Assembly (NCBI GenBank): GCA_016709225.1
Contig: JADJEE010000012.1
Coordinates: 682,001-746,000 of the forward strand
Direction of reading: 5' to 3'
DNA: 64,000 nucleotides
From: Deltaproteobacteria bacterium
GTDB taxonomy: Bacteria > Myxococcota_A > Polyangia > Nannocystales > Nannocystaceae
The notes beneath the pieces are model-generated. The model was not told the origin of the DNA and did not search any database. It saw nothing but the letters and a program-made list of their open reading frames with translations. The position numbers and the translations under genes were made by a program. Shown in pieces: positions 16,909 to 26,392 of this stretch. Position 1 is the first letter of the stretch. Each line of letters begins with the position of its first letter.

Positions 16909-18684
16909 TCACGACCACGGTCGGCTGAGCCGGAACGCCGCGTTGATGAGGCCGACGTGGGAGTAGGCCTGCGGAAAGTTGCCCGACTGTCGACCGGTCG
17001 CGACCACGATGTCCTCGGCGTAGAGCCCGAGCCCGTTGTGCAGCGACAGCAGGTGCTCGAACAGCTCGCGAGCCTCTTGCTCGCGCCCGACCATGTGCAG
17101 CGCCTCGACCAACCAGAACGACACCACCGTGAACGCGGCCTCCTGCACGCCGAAGTCGTCGGCGACGTCGTAGCGCCGCAGCAGCTTGCTGTCGCCCAGC
17201 TTCAGGGTCTTGGCGATCGCGTCGACATGGGTGGCCGCGCGGGGGTCGTCGCCGGTGAGCAGGCCGAAGTGCATCACCAGCAGCATCACGGCGTCGAGGT
17301 TGGTGCGATCGGCGGCCTGGGTGAACGCACCGGCGGCGGCGTCGAAGCAGCGGCTCTCGAGCAGACCGCGCGCGGCGGCGGCGATGCGTTCGCCGCGGGC
17401 GACCAGCTCGGGCAGACCGAGCTCGCGGCCGACGTCGGCGGCTCGGTGCGCGCCGGCCCAGTGGGTGAGCAACGTGAAGGCATGCAGCTGCTGGTTGCCA
17501 CGCAGCTCCCAGGGCCCGGCGTCGGGCTCATCGAGGGTCGCCTCGATGCGCGCGAGCAGCCGCTCGAGCAGCGTGAGCGTGCCGTCCTGCTGCGAGCGCT
17601 CGCGCAGTCGCACGTCCAACATCGTGCGGCTGATGGCGAGCACCATCTCGCCGTACACGTCGTTCTGCACGTGCTCGCGGGCCTGGTTGCCGACCCGCAC
17701 CGGGCCATCACCCTCGAAGCCACGCAGCTCCTCGATGATGCGCTCCTCCATGTGGCTGTCGCCGGCGATGGTGTAGACCGGTCGCAGCACGTCGCCGTGG
17801 TTGGTGCACACGTTGCGCAGGTAGACCAGGAAGCGCTCCATCTCCTCGAGGTGCCCGAGACGCTCGAACGCGTCGAGCGTGAAGTAGGCGTCGCGCAACC
17901 AGCAGAAGCGGTAGTCCCAGCAGCGTCCCGAGCCGGGGAACTCCGGCAGGCTGGTGGTGGTCGCGGCCAGCAGCGCGCCGGTGTCCTCGTACTGGTGGAG
18001 CTTGAGCGCCAGCGCCGAGCGCAGCACCTCGCGCTGGTAGTCCCGCGGGATGCGGGTGTGCTTCACCCAGCCGATCCAGTAGTCGAGCGTGCGCTGCAGG
18101 AACCGCTCGCAGGTCTCCTCGAGGTGGTCCTCGAGCGGCTGCCCCCACGTCAGGGCCATGTGACCGTCGTGCGTCAGCACGAACGGGCGTTCATCGGCGA
18201 CGTGGGTGAGCGGCAGGTTGCTCGTGAGGCGTAGCGGCGCCGGCGCGCCCTGGAACGCGATGTGATTGCTCGCCAGCCAGTGGGAGGTCGGCGTGGCGCC
18301 ATAGTCGTAGACCGGGCGGCAACGCACGCGGACCAGCGGCGCGCCCTCGATCCGTCGAAGAATCCTCACGAGCATGGTCGGACGAAAAAAACGTCCGTGC
18401 TGCTGAAAACGCGGCACGAAATCGAAGACCTCGAACGCACCGTCGTCGGCTTCGAATCGCGTTCGCAGCACGTTGGTGGTGTCGACGTACTCCTGTGACA
18501 CCACGCGCCCGGCCACCGCCTCGATGTCGAACACGCCACCGCGCTCGTCGTCGAGCAGCCCGCCGAACACGAAGCTCGAATCGGGTCGTGGCCAACACAG
18601 CCAACGCACGGCACCACCTTCGATGAGTACGTTGGTCGAACAGTTTCCAATGAGCGCGAGTCTTGCCACGGGCGGCCACATCAT
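16909..18684 (-). CDS. Glycoside hydrolase family 15 (glucoamylase/trehalase-like)
   Basis: 591 residues from ATG 18684 (a second ATG follows directly). The N-terminus ALIGNCSTNVLIEGGAVRWLCWPRPDSSF is the standard bacterial GH15 opening. The catalytic (alpha/alpha)6 domain starts near residue 200, with CWDYRFCWLRDAYFTLDAF, the acid region HMEERIIEELRGFEGDGPVR, NDVYGEMVLAI, and the C-terminal GNFPQAYSHVGLINAA. GH15 enzymes of this type cleave alpha-glucans or trehalose. Lying head-to-head with a trehalose synthase/phosphatase gene, it could be a trehalase; substrate is inference. The starts are only about 17 bp apart, so both transcripts must be leaderless or start inside the neighbouring gene. 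The gene contains an A7 tract flanked by an inverted repeat (18380-18396). Confidence 0.88.
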   Translation of the reverse strand: MMWPPVARLALIGNCSTNVLIEGGAVRWLCWPRPDSSFVFGGLLDDERGGVFDIEAVAGRVVSQEYVDTTNVLRTRFEADDGAFEVFDFVPRFQQHGRFFRPTMLVRILRRIEGAPLVRVRCRPVYDYGATPTSHWLASNHIAFQGAPAPLRLTSNLPLTHVADERPFVLTHDGHMALTWGQPLEDHLEETCERFLQRTLDYWIGWVKHTRIPRDYQREVLRSALALKLHQYEDTGALLAATTTSLPEFPGSGRCWDYRFCWLRDAYFTLDAFERLGHLEEMERFLVYLRNVCTNHGDVLRPVYTIAGDSHMEERIIEELRGFEGDGPVRVGNQAREHVQNDVYGEMVLAISRTMLDVRLRERSQQDGTLTLLERLLARIEATLDEPDAGPWELRGNQQLHAFTLLTHWAGAHRAADVGRELGLPELVARGERIAAAARGLLESRCFDAAAGAFTQAADRTNLDAVMLLVMHFGLLTGDDPRAATHVDAIAKTLKLGDSKLLRRYDVADDFGVQEAAFTVVSFWLVEALHMVGREQEARELFEHLLSLHNGLGLYAEDIVVATGRQSGNFPQAYSHVGLINAAFRLSRPWS

Positions 18685-18701
18685 ATACCCACGGGCATGA
18701 A

Positions 18702-20933
18702 ATGACCGACGCAGACACGATGCCTGCCGATGCACGCGCGCTGGTGGTGGTGAGCCACCGACTGCCGATCGCGCTGAGCCTCGGCAAAGACGGTGCGATC
18801 GAGCTGCGCGAGACCGTCGGTGGCCTCGCCACCGCGCTCACGGGTGCGCGCGAGCGCCACGCATTCACGTGGGTCGGATGGGCCGGTCAGCCGCCCGCGG
18901 GCGCGGATCACGGCGCGGTCGAGGCATCCCTGCGTGCCGCCGGCTACGAGCCGGTATCGGTGCCGGCGGCGCAGCACGACGCGTTCTACAACGGCATGTG
19001 CAACTCGGTCATCTGGCCGCTGTTCCACTACTTCCTCGGCCGCATCTCGACCGAGGCGGGCCTGCTGCCGGCCTACGCAGCGGTGAACCAGGCCTTCGCG
19101 GACGTCGTGATCCGCACCGCGCCCGAGGGCGCGCACGTGTGGATCCACGACTATCACCTGATGATGGTGCCGGCGATGTTGCGGGCGGCGCGACCCGACC
19201 TGCGCATCAGCTTCTTCCTGCACGTGCCGTTTCCGTCGTCCGAGATCTATCGAATCCTGCCGTGGCGCGCGGAGCTACTCGCTGGGGTGCTGGGCGCGGA
19301 CTACCTCGGCTTCCACACCGGCGACTACGCGCGGCACTTCCGCTCGTCTTGCCTGCGCGTGCTCGGGCTCGAGTCCGGCTTCGATTACGTGGTCCACGAT
19401 GGACGGCGCGTCGGTGTCGGCGTGCACCCGATCGGCGCCGACGTCACGCGACTCTCGGCGGCCCTGCACACCAGCGGTGCGCTGGAGCGCATCACGTCGC
19501 TGCGCACGCAGTGGCGCGGCCGCCGGGTCATCCTCGGCGTCGAGCGTCTCGACTACAGCAAGGCCATCCCGCTCAAGCTGATGGCCTACGAGGAGTTCCT
19601 CCGCCGCGACCCCCGGCGCGCGGCCGAGAACGTGCTCGTACAGGTGGTGGTGCCGTCGCGGCTCGACACCGAGGATTACCGCGACCTGAAGGACGAGATC
19701 GAGCAACAGGTCGGCCGCATCAACGGCTTGTATGGCACCCCCGGCGTCACGCCGATCGAGTACCTGCACCGCCAGTTCGACACCGACGAACTGGCACCGC
19801 TGTACCGCGCCGCCGATGTCGGCATCGTGACCCCGGCCCGCGACGGCATGAACCTGGTGGCCCACGAGTTCGTGCTGTGCCAGTCCGAGCCCATCGACGA
19901 CGGCGCACCCGCAGGCGTACTGCTGCTCAGCGAGTTCGCAGGTGCTGCCCACAGCCTCTCGCACGTGCTGCTCACCAACCCCTGGAGCCCCTCGGGGGTC
20001 GCCGACGCGCTCGAGGTGGCCTGCGCGATGCCGGCCGAGGAGCGCAGCGATCGCATGGCGCGGATGCGCGAGCGAGTGATCGACATGGACGCCCAGCGGT
20101 GGGCAGCCCGCTTCCTCGCAGCGGTCGACACCGTCGTGAGCGAGCGTGGGCACTACGACGACGTCGCGCTGCTGGGCCCGTCGCAGCAGGCCGAGCTGCT
20201 CGAGCAGGCCGCACGCGCGTCACGCCGCGTGCTGTTGCTCGACTACGACGGCACGCTGCGCGAGCTGACGCGACGCCCGCTCGACGCGCGCCCCAGCGAC
20301 GAGCTGCGCACGCTGTTGACCGAGCTCTCGCGCCTCCCCGACACCGAGGTGCACATCGTCAGCGGACGTGACCGCCGCACGCTCGCGACCTGGCTGGGCG
20401 ACCTGCCGATCTCGATCTGCGCCGAGCATGGCTTCGCGTGGCGGCCGGCTGGCCAGGGCCAGTGGTCGATCCGCGAGGACATCGACCTGCGTTGGCTGGC
20501 GCGGGCCGAGGCAATCCTGCGGGGGGTCGAGGTCGAGGTCGACGACAGCGAGGTCGAGCGCAAGCCATGTGGCGTCACGTGGCACTACCGCCGCGTCGAT
20601 CCCGACTACGGCGAGTGGCGAGCGCGGGAGCTGCGGCTCCACCTGGGCGAGCAGTTCGCCAACGAGCCGGTCGAGATCCTCGCGGGCCGCAAGGTCGTCG
20701 AGCTGCGCGCCGCGGGCGTCGACAAGGGTCACTACGTGCGCTCGCTCGATCTGCGCGACGCGTTCGTGTTGGCGATCGGCGACGACCGCACCGACGTCGA
20801 CATGTACAGCGCGCTGCCGCCGGGCTCCACCAGCGTCCACGTCGGCGTGACCGGCGAGCTCAACCTCTACCGCGTCGAGTCCCCGGCCGACGTGCGCGGT
20901 CTGCTGGCGCGGCTGCGCGACCGCCTGCGTTAG
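18702..20933 (+). CDS. otsAB: Bifunctional trehalose-6-phosphate synthase/phosphatase
   Basis: 743 residues from ATG 18702. Residues about 1-485 are a GT20 trehalose-6-phosphate synthase: VVVSHRLP at the N-terminus, HDYHLMMVPAMLR, GVERLDYSKAIPLK and the UDP-sugar/acceptor loop DGMNLVAHEFVLCQ. Residues about 505-743 are a HAD-type trehalose-6-phosphate phosphatase with nucleophile motif LLLDYDGTLRE and late AIGDDRTDVDMY. The fusion makes trehalose from UDP-glucose and glucose-6-phosphate in one polypeptide, a layout known from eukaryotes and some bacteria. Trehalose is an osmolyte and desiccation protectant. The gene is divergent from the GH15 gene. The stop is 6 bp from the convergent metalloprotease stop. 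Confidence 0.95.
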   Translation: MTDADTMPADARALVVVSHRLPIALSLGKDGAIELRETVGGLATALTGARERHAFTWVGWAGQPPAGADHGAVEASLRAAGYEPVSVPAAQHDAFYNGMCNSVIWPLFHYFLGRISTEAGLLPAYAAVNQAFADVVIRTAPEGAHVWIHDYHLMMVPAMLRAARPDLRISFFLHVPFPSSEIYRILPWRAELLAGVLGADYLGFHTGDYARHFRSSCLRVLGLESGFDYVVHDGRRVGVGVHPIGADVTRLSAALHTSGALERITSLRTQWRGRRVILGVERLDYSKAIPLKLMAYEEFLRRDPRRAAENVLVQVVVPSRLDTEDYRDLKDEIEQQVGRINGLYGTPGVTPIEYLHRQFDTDELAPLYRAADVGIVTPARDGMNLVAHEFVLCQSEPIDDGAPAGVLLLSEFAGAAHSLSHVLLTNPWSPSGVADALEVACAMPAEERSDRMARMRERVIDMDAQRWAARFLAAVDTVVSERGHYDDVALLGPSQQAELLEQAARASRRVLLLDYDGTLRELTRRPLDARPSDELRTLLTELSRLPDTEVHIVSGRDRRTLATWLGDLPISICAEHGFAWRPAGQGQWSIREDIDLRWLARAEAILRGVEVEVDDSEVERKPCGVTWHYRRVDPDYGEWRARELRLHLGEQFANEPVEILAGRKVVELRAAGVDKGHYVRSLDLRDAFVLAIGDDRTDVDMYSALPPGSTSVHVGVTGELNLYRVESPADVRGLLARLRDRLR

Positions 20934-20939
20934 CACGCC

Positions 20940-22751
20940 TCACTCGAGGCCAAGATCGTCGGCGCACACGTGAACGCCGAGATCCGTCGCGCCTTCACAG
21001 CGGCACGCGGTCACGCCGGGGGTGCAGATCCGCGTGCACCGGCGGTCGTCGTCGGGCGTGCCCACGCAGATCGAGCCGTGGCCGCAGGCGATCGCGCCGC
21101 CGCAGCGCCCGCCCGGGTTGGCGGCGCCGTCCAGGTCGCAGCGCCATGCGGTCGTCGCCGCACCGTCGCCGCCGTCTAAGGGCACGCACGTCATGCCCGC
21201 GGGGCAACCCTGCGCGGCCGGATCGCAGGTGCAGCCAGGTGTCCGCAGGCACGGCTCCCACGCGCGTCGCTGCGCGAGCGTGCGCCGCATCCATCGCATC
21301 TGCTCGTCGGAGAAGCCGGTACGACAGTCCGGGTAGTACGCCATCATGTTGCCGACGTCGGGCCGGTCGCCGGTGCTGCAGTGCACCGCGCACTCGCCAT
21401 CGACGCTGCACATCGCCGGCCCCGGATCGTAGGCGGTGTCGCAGATGCCGTCGGTGTCGTCGGGACAGTGCTCGTCGCAGCGCGGCGCCGCATCGAGGTC
21501 GTCGCCGGCGGCCACCCGCTCGACCGGCGCGGGCGCCTCGTGGGTGTGGCACAGCCCGAGGAAGTGGCCCATCTCGTGTGCGAGCGTGCTCGACCAGCGG
21601 GTCTGCGCCAGCGCGACGTACCCGACCGGCGGCTGGCGCTCCCACACCCTTCGCTCACCGCCGCAGCTACCGTTGGGCACGGTCGACAGCCCGGGTCGCG
21701 CCACACCGTCGACCTCGAGGCCATCGGTGAACAGCACCGGCACGTGGAACCCGGTGCTCTCGGTCGCCTGCCCGCGCCGCGCCAGCCACTCGTCGACGTC
21801 GATGATGGTGTTGCGTTCGGCTTGGTCCAGCTCGAGCAGCTCCGGTGCGACCACCTCGATGCTCTGGGCGAGCTCGAAGGCCAGGCCACCACCATCGTCG
21901 CGCGCGAACGCGGCGTTGAGCTCGGCGATGGCCGCGATCACCTCGTCCTCGCCGGCGCTGGGCTGGCCGTCACGCGCGGCGACGACGACCGCGAGGATCG
22001 GCACCGGCTCGCACTCGACCTCCTCGTCGACGGCACCGTCGCCGTCGTTGTCGACGCCGTCGCAGATTTCCTCGCCGCTCTCGTCGTCGCAGCCGCAAGC
22101 GTCGCAGGCGGGATCGACCACCGGCAGCGCGAATACGCAGCGCGCCGGCCGTGCACCCGCGGCGGGCAAGCACACGCCACCGGTGGCCTCGCACGCGAAT
22201 GCCTGCCAGCGCCCGTCGACGCAGCTGCGCAGGGTCTGGCCCTGGCACCGCGGCGGCGATCCGGGCGTGCAGTCGTCGGAGCTCGGTGCGCGACACATCG
22301 GCCCCTCGCTGCCCATCACGCAGCGGGCACCGCGGGCGCGGCAGTCGACCTCGATCAGCCGATCGACCAGGCACGTGCGCGCGACATCCCGCTCGCAGCG
22401 ACCGAAGGCCGAGACGTCGCCGCACTCGGCCGCCGCCGGTGCCCGGCACTCGCCCGACACGCAGCGCTGGGCGCCGCAGTCCTGCGCCGGCCCCTCGAGC
22501 TCGCCGCAGGCATCGATCCACCACGCGTCGCCATCCTTGCACGTGGTCGCGGCATGGCTCGCGCACGTGCGCGCGTCGACGGCTCGGCGGCGGCGCCAGG
22601 TCTCCGGCGCCTGGGCGGCGGGCTCGGCGGCTGGGCGCACGGAGCCGGGCGTGGGCCCGGGCTTGCTGCGCCACGCCCACCACGCGACCACGGCGAGCAG
22701 CAGCAGCGGGAGCACGACGATCGTGCGACGCAACCACCGGCCCTCGCGCAT
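20940..22751 (-). CDS. Membrane-anchored pappalysin-like metalloprotease (M43 type)
   Basis: 603 residues from ATG 22751. A single N-terminal helix (IVVLPLLLLAVVAWWAW) anchors the protein. About 200 Cys-rich residues follow, with repeated C..G.C pairs and a calcium-type motif DGVDNDGDGAVDEE. The protease core has the metzincin zinc signature HEMGHFLGLCHTH and a Met-turn region with NMMAYYPDC, as in pappalysins; the spacing with Cys on both sides suggests disulfide-stabilised, secreted activity. A Cys-rich C-terminal tail follows. It is convergent with otsAB (6 bp) and 73 bp downstream of the minus-strand start it abuts the two-component pair. Target proteins unknown. Confidence 0.85.
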   Translation of the reverse strand: MREGRWLRRTIVVLPLLLLAVVAWWAWRSKPGPTPGSVRPAAEPAAQAPETWRRRRAVDARTCASHAATTCKDGDAWWIDACGELEGPAQDCGAQRCVSGECRAPAAAECGDVSAFGRCERDVARTCLVDRLIEVDCRARGARCVMGSEGPMCRAPSSDDCTPGSPPRCQGQTLRSCVDGRWQAFACEATGGVCLPAAGARPARCVFALPVVDPACDACGCDDESGEEICDGVDNDGDGAVDEEVECEPVPILAVVVAARDGQPSAGEDEVIAAIAELNAAFARDDGGGLAFELAQSIEVVAPELLELDQAERNTIIDVDEWLARRGQATESTGFHVPVLFTDGLEVDGVARPGLSTVPNGSCGGERRVWERQPPVGYVALAQTRWSSTLAHEMGHFLGLCHTHEAPAPVERVAAGDDLDAAPRCDEHCPDDTDGICDTAYDPGPAMCSVDGECAVHCSTGDRPDVGNMMAYYPDCRTGFSDEQMRWMRRTLAQRRAWEPCLRTPGCTCDPAAQGCPAGMTCVPLDGGDGAATTAWRCDLDGAANPGGRCGGAIACGHGSICVGTPDDDRRCTRICTPGVTACRCEGATDLGVHVCADDLGLE

Positions 22752-22824
22752 CGTCGGCGAGCATACGCGATGCGACCGCGCGCGGGCGGCCCCAGGGTGC
22801 GCGCACCGAGCGTGGGCGACGGCC

Positions 22825-24300
22825 TCACGCCGCGACCGCGGCTTGCACCGGCAGCTGCAGGCGGAACACCGCGCCACACCCGAGCCCCGCGCTCTCGAAC
22901 GTCAGCGATCCACCCATCGCCTGCGCGAGCGCGAAGCTGCCGTGGAGGCCGAAGCCGTGTCCGTGGGCCTTGGTGGTGAACCCGCGCGAGAAGATGCGCT
23001 CCGCGAGCGCAGGCGAGATCCCGATGCCATTGTCGGCGACTTCGATCACGACCGCGTCGGCACGCTCGTGGGTGCGGATCGTGATGGCCCGCGTGCCGTG
23101 CTCGAGGGTGGCGTCGTAGGCGTTCTCGAGCAGGTTGACGAGTACCTGCAGCACGCGCGGCCGGTCGACCCGTACGCTGCTGCCCGCGGCGACGCGCGCG
23201 TCGTGCTCGACGTGGAGATCGGCCTGTGCGGCGTGGGACAGCCCGACCGCAGCATCGATCAGCTCGACCACGCTGCAGGCCTCGAAGCCGCCGAGCTCGC
23301 CAGCGAGGTCCTGCTGGCGCCGCACGATGGTCTCGATGAGCCGCAGGCCCTCACGCAGCCGCCGGGCATCGGCGGCGGCTGCGTCGGCGTGCTCGCGCGA
23401 CGCCTGCGAGAGCGCGCCGACGAAGCGTGCGAGCTTGGGTCCGTCGCTCGCCAGGAACGCCTGCAACGTGTCCGCATCGCGCTCGAACAGTCGGGCCATG
23501 CGCTCGAGGTCCGCCGCCGGGTGCCGTGCACCGGCTGCAACCAGTCGCTCGGCGGCGACCTTGACCGCGCTGAGCGCGTTGCCGACGTCGTGCAGCACGT
23601 TGGTGGCGTTCTCGGCCATGCCGGCGTGCCGCGAGACCCGCGCGAGTCTGCTGGAGTGCTCGTCGAGTCGCGCGGCGGCGATCTGGGCGTCCCACCACGC
23701 CTGGTGCCCCTGATCGATGAGGCGCTTCAGCACGGGGATGTACAACGCGAAGATGAGCGCGAGCAGCTGCGCAGTGGCGTCGGCGCGCACGGCGAAGACC
23801 AGCAGGCTCGGCGCGATCGCAGTGAACGTCCACACCTGCGCCAGCCGCCGATGCGTGCTCGCGACCATCGCGATGCCACCGACGATCGCCGACATCCCCA
23901 CGTAGCCGGCGGCGACCCCCGCATCGCCGCCCCGCGCGAGATAGCCCAGCCCGAGCGACACCGAGAACAACGACGCCGACACCACGCCGAGCACGAGGTG
24001 GCCCTTGCCGGCCGTGCTCGGCCGCGTGGTGTCGCGCAGCGCCCGGCGGTAGAGCACGAGCCGCACCGCGACCAGCACCGACAGCAGCCCGACCATGCCC
24101 AGCACCGGCGCGGGGTGGTCGACGAGCAGGCCGGTGACGCCGGCGACCACCAGCCATCCCACCGGATAGACGAACGTGCCGGTAAACGTGCGCTGGAGCA
24201 GCTCGCGTCGCGCCAGCGCGCGCAGGCGCAGCTGTGTCACCGGCATCAGCCCCGTGGCGGCTGCCGGTAGTGCCGGCTCGAGGATCGAGCGCTGCGTCAT
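22825..24300 (-). CDS. Membrane sensor histidine kinase (HDxxN type)
   Basis: 491 residues. Six hydrophobic helices occupy about residues 40-190, with little periplasmic sequence. A coiled segment then leads to the dimerisation helix with NVLHDVGNALSAV, an H-box of the HD..N kind rather than HE. The HATPase domain has LVNLLENAYDA (N box), VIEVADNGIGI (G1), RGFTTKAHGHGFGLHGSF (F and G2 boxes). It would autophosphorylate on His and pass the phosphate to a receiver. ATG 24300 overlaps the response-regulator stop by 4 bp (ATGA), so the two are translationally coupled. Confidence 0.92.
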   Translation of the reverse strand: MTQRSILEPALPAAATGLMPVTQLRLRALARRELLQRTFTGTFVYPVGWLVVAGVTGLLVDHPAPVLGMVGLLSVLVAVRLVLYRRALRDTTRPSTAGKGHLVLGVVSASLFSVSLGLGYLARGGDAGVAAGYVGMSAIVGGIAMVASTHRRLAQVWTFTAIAPSLLVFAVRADATAQLLALIFALYIPVLKRLIDQGHQAWWDAQIAAARLDEHSSRLARVSRHAGMAENATNVLHDVGNALSAVKVAAERLVAAGARHPAADLERMARLFERDADTLQAFLASDGPKLARFVGALSQASREHADAAAADARRLREGLRLIETIVRRQQDLAGELGGFEACSVVELIDAAVGLSHAAQADLHVEHDARVAAGSSVRVDRPRVLQVLVNLLENAYDATLEHGTRAITIRTHERADAVVIEVADNGIGISPALAERIFSRGFTTKAHGHGFGLHGSFALAQAMGGSLTFESAGLGCGAVFRLQLPVQAAVAA

Positions 24301-24848
24301 CGCTGCAGCCCCGACGCGATGAGCCGCGACTCCGCGGCGAGCTGCCACTTGCGGCACAGCACCTCGGCGAATCGAAGCACCTGCGCGGGGTCGAACGGCT
24401 TGCGCAGGAGGTGCAGTCCTGCCGAGCGACCGACGGCCGCCAACACCTTGTCCCACGTGAAGTCCGAGTACGCCGTGCTCAGCACGATCTGCACCGCGGG
24501 GTCGAGCCGCCAGATGCCCTTGATGGTGTCGACCCCGTTCCAGCCCGGGGGCATGCGCATGTCGACGAACGCGGCGGCGAACGGGCGGCCCGCGGCGAGC
24601 TGACGCTGCACCGTGCGGACCCCCTCCTCGCCGCCGTACGCGTGCGCGAGCTCGAACTGCGGGGCCTCGCCGGTCGCGCTCGAGGGCAACGGTCCGAACA
24701 GCTCGTCGCGTGCGCGCGCGAGCGCCTCGCTCTCGCGGCGCGGCGGTGCGAGGCACCGCTCGTAGGCGTCGTGGACATCGCGATCGCCGTCGACGATCAG
24801 CACGCGGGGCGGCTCCGACGCCCCAGGCGCGGTGGGGAACGGGAACAT
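24297..24848 (-). CDS. Single-domain response regulator with inserted loop
   Basis: 183 residues. The receiver fold is recognisable: VLIVDGDRDVH (the usual acidic pair is D-G-D here), phospho-acceptor Asp in AAFVDMRMPPGWNG, conserved Thr/Ser in IVLSTAYSDFT and Lys in LLRKPFD. About 30 extra residues sit between helix 1 and strand 2 (ARARDELFGPLP...). There is no output domain, so signalling would go to another protein, or the receiver controls the kinase. It is the first gene of the pair; its stop overlaps the kinase start. Confidence 0.88.
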   Translation of the reverse strand: MFPFPTAPGASEPPRVLIVDGDRDVHDAYERCLAPPRRESEALARARDELFGPLPSSATGEAPQFELAHAYGGEEGVRTVQRQLAAGRPFAAAFVDMRMPPGWNGVDTIKGIWRLDPAVQIVLSTAYSDFTWDKVLAAVGRSAGLHLLRKPFDPAQVLRFAEVLCRKWQLAAESRLIASGLQR

Positions 24849-24956
24849 CCCATGGACCCATCGTCGCGAGCGCTCCGGACTGAAGCGCGCTGACGCGGGC
24901 GCAGCGGCGGGCGCCCGCGCACGTGTTCGGCGGATCGAGTAGTCTTCCGCGCGCCG

Positions 24957-26258
24957 ATGCTCGCTCGAGCCAGTGGCTGGCTATTCCTGCTCGTGAACCT
25001 CGCGGGCGTGGCCTTCACGCTCAACGCGTTCCTGCCGGTCCGGCGCCGCACGCTGTTGGTGATCCCCAGCTTCTTGCTGTCGATGTTCGCCGCCGAGCTG
25101 GCGGTCCACCACTTGTTCTGGCAGCTGCTCGCGACGGCTGGCTTCGCCTGGCTGGGCGCGCTCGGCACGACGCCGGGGTTGATCGGGCTCGGGCTCGCGG
25201 TGGTTTCGTGGCTGGGGCTCGCGGTGCTGGTCATCGAAGGTCCTGGATCGGGCCGCACGATCCGCGAGGCGCTCGCGCAGCTGGGCCCGCCATCGACCCC
25301 GCGGCGGCCGCAGTGGTGGCGGGTCGCCGTGCCGTTCCCGCTGCGTCGCGCCGGCACCCGCGTGACCCGCAACGTCGAGTTCGCGCGGGTCGGGGGCACG
25401 CGACTGCGGCTCGACGTCTATCGCCCGCTCGCCGCGCCCGGTCTGCGGCCTGCGCTGGTGCAGATCCACGGCGGCGGCTGGGTGGTCGGCGACAAGCGCG
25501 AGCAGGGCGTGCCGATCATGACCCGCATGTCCGATCGCGGCTGGGTGGGCTTCAACGTCAACTATCGCCTGAGCCCCGGCGCGACGTGGCCCGATCACCT
25601 GGTCGACATCAAGCGCGCGATCGGGTGGATCCGCGAGCACGCCGCGGAGTACGGCGTCGACCCCGGCTTCATCGCGGTGACCGGTGGCTCGGCGGGCGGT
25701 CACCTGGCGGCGATGGCCGCGTTGACCGCCAACGACCCGTCGCTGCAGCCTGGCTTCGAGCACGCCGACACCCGCCTGCAAGCCGCAGTGCCGTTCTACG
25801 CGATCTATGACTTCACCAACCGCCTGCACAGCCACGTGCCGGGCTTCCTCGAGCGCCTGCTCGAGCCGCTGGTGATGAAGGCGTTCTACGCCGACGCACC
25901 CGAGCGCTTCGCGGCCGCCTCGCCACTCGACCGCGTGCACGCCGACGCGCCGCCGTTCTTCGTGATCCACGGCCGACGTGACACGCTGGCGCCGCTGGTC
26001 GACGCGCAGGCATTCGTCGCCGCGCTGCGCCAGGTCTCGCGGGCGCAGGTGCTGTTCGCCGAGGTCGCGGGGGCGCAGCACGCCTTCGACGTGTTCCTCT
26101 CGCCGCGCTCGTTGCCGGTGATCGAAGGGGTCGGCGACTTCCTCGAACGCGTGTGGCAGGACGCGGTGCAGGCACGGGCGACGCGCGAGGGCGAGCCGGC
26201 AGCGCCCGACGACCCCACCGCCACCTCGTCGGGGCCTGTCGCCCACGCCCCCCCGTGA
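24957..26258 (+). CDS. Membrane-anchored HSL/BD-FAE-like esterase
   Basis: 433 residues. Three or four N-terminal membrane helices (about 1-95) precede an alpha/beta-hydrolase domain of the hormone-sensitive-lipase type: oxyanion motif QIHGGGWVVGD, nucleophile Ser in VTGGSAGGHLA, acid Asp in IHGRRDTLAP and His in GAQHAFDVF. YRLSPGATWPDHLVDIKRAI is also typical. It would hydrolyse short-chain esters at the membrane. A Pro/Ala/Thr tail ends the protein. Divergent from the response-regulator gene (108 bp). The membrane-fused form is less common than the soluble one but occurs in Actinobacteria and Myxococcota. Confidence 0.87.
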   Translation: MLARASGWLFLLVNLAGVAFTLNAFLPVRRRTLLVIPSFLLSMFAAELAVHHLFWQLLATAGFAWLGALGTTPGLIGLGLAVVSWLGLAVLVIEGPGSGRTIREALAQLGPPSTPRRPQWWRVAVPFPLRRAGTRVTRNVEFARVGGTRLRLDVYRPLAAPGLRPALVQIHGGGWVVGDKREQGVPIMTRMSDRGWVGFNVNYRLSPGATWPDHLVDIKRAIGWIREHAAEYGVDPGFIAVTGGSAGGHLAAMAALTANDPSLQPGFEHADTRLQAAVPFYAIYDFTNRLHSHVPGFLERLLEPLVMKAFYADAPERFAAASPLDRVHADAPPFFVIHGRRDTLAPLVDAQAFVAALRQVSRAQVLFAEVAGAQHAFDVFLSPRSLPVIEGVGDFLERVWQDAVQARATREGEPAAPDDPTATSSGPVAHAPP

Positions 26259-26392
26259 CGCGGACGGCGGGCGGCCCGGCGCGCGAGCTGGCGTACACCG
26301 GCTTCGCCTCGGATGCGGGTCCAACTGCTCCGGCGCCCCGTCGAAGCGCCGACTCGTTGCGATTCGACGCGGCGCGCTGCTAGGGTGGCGGG

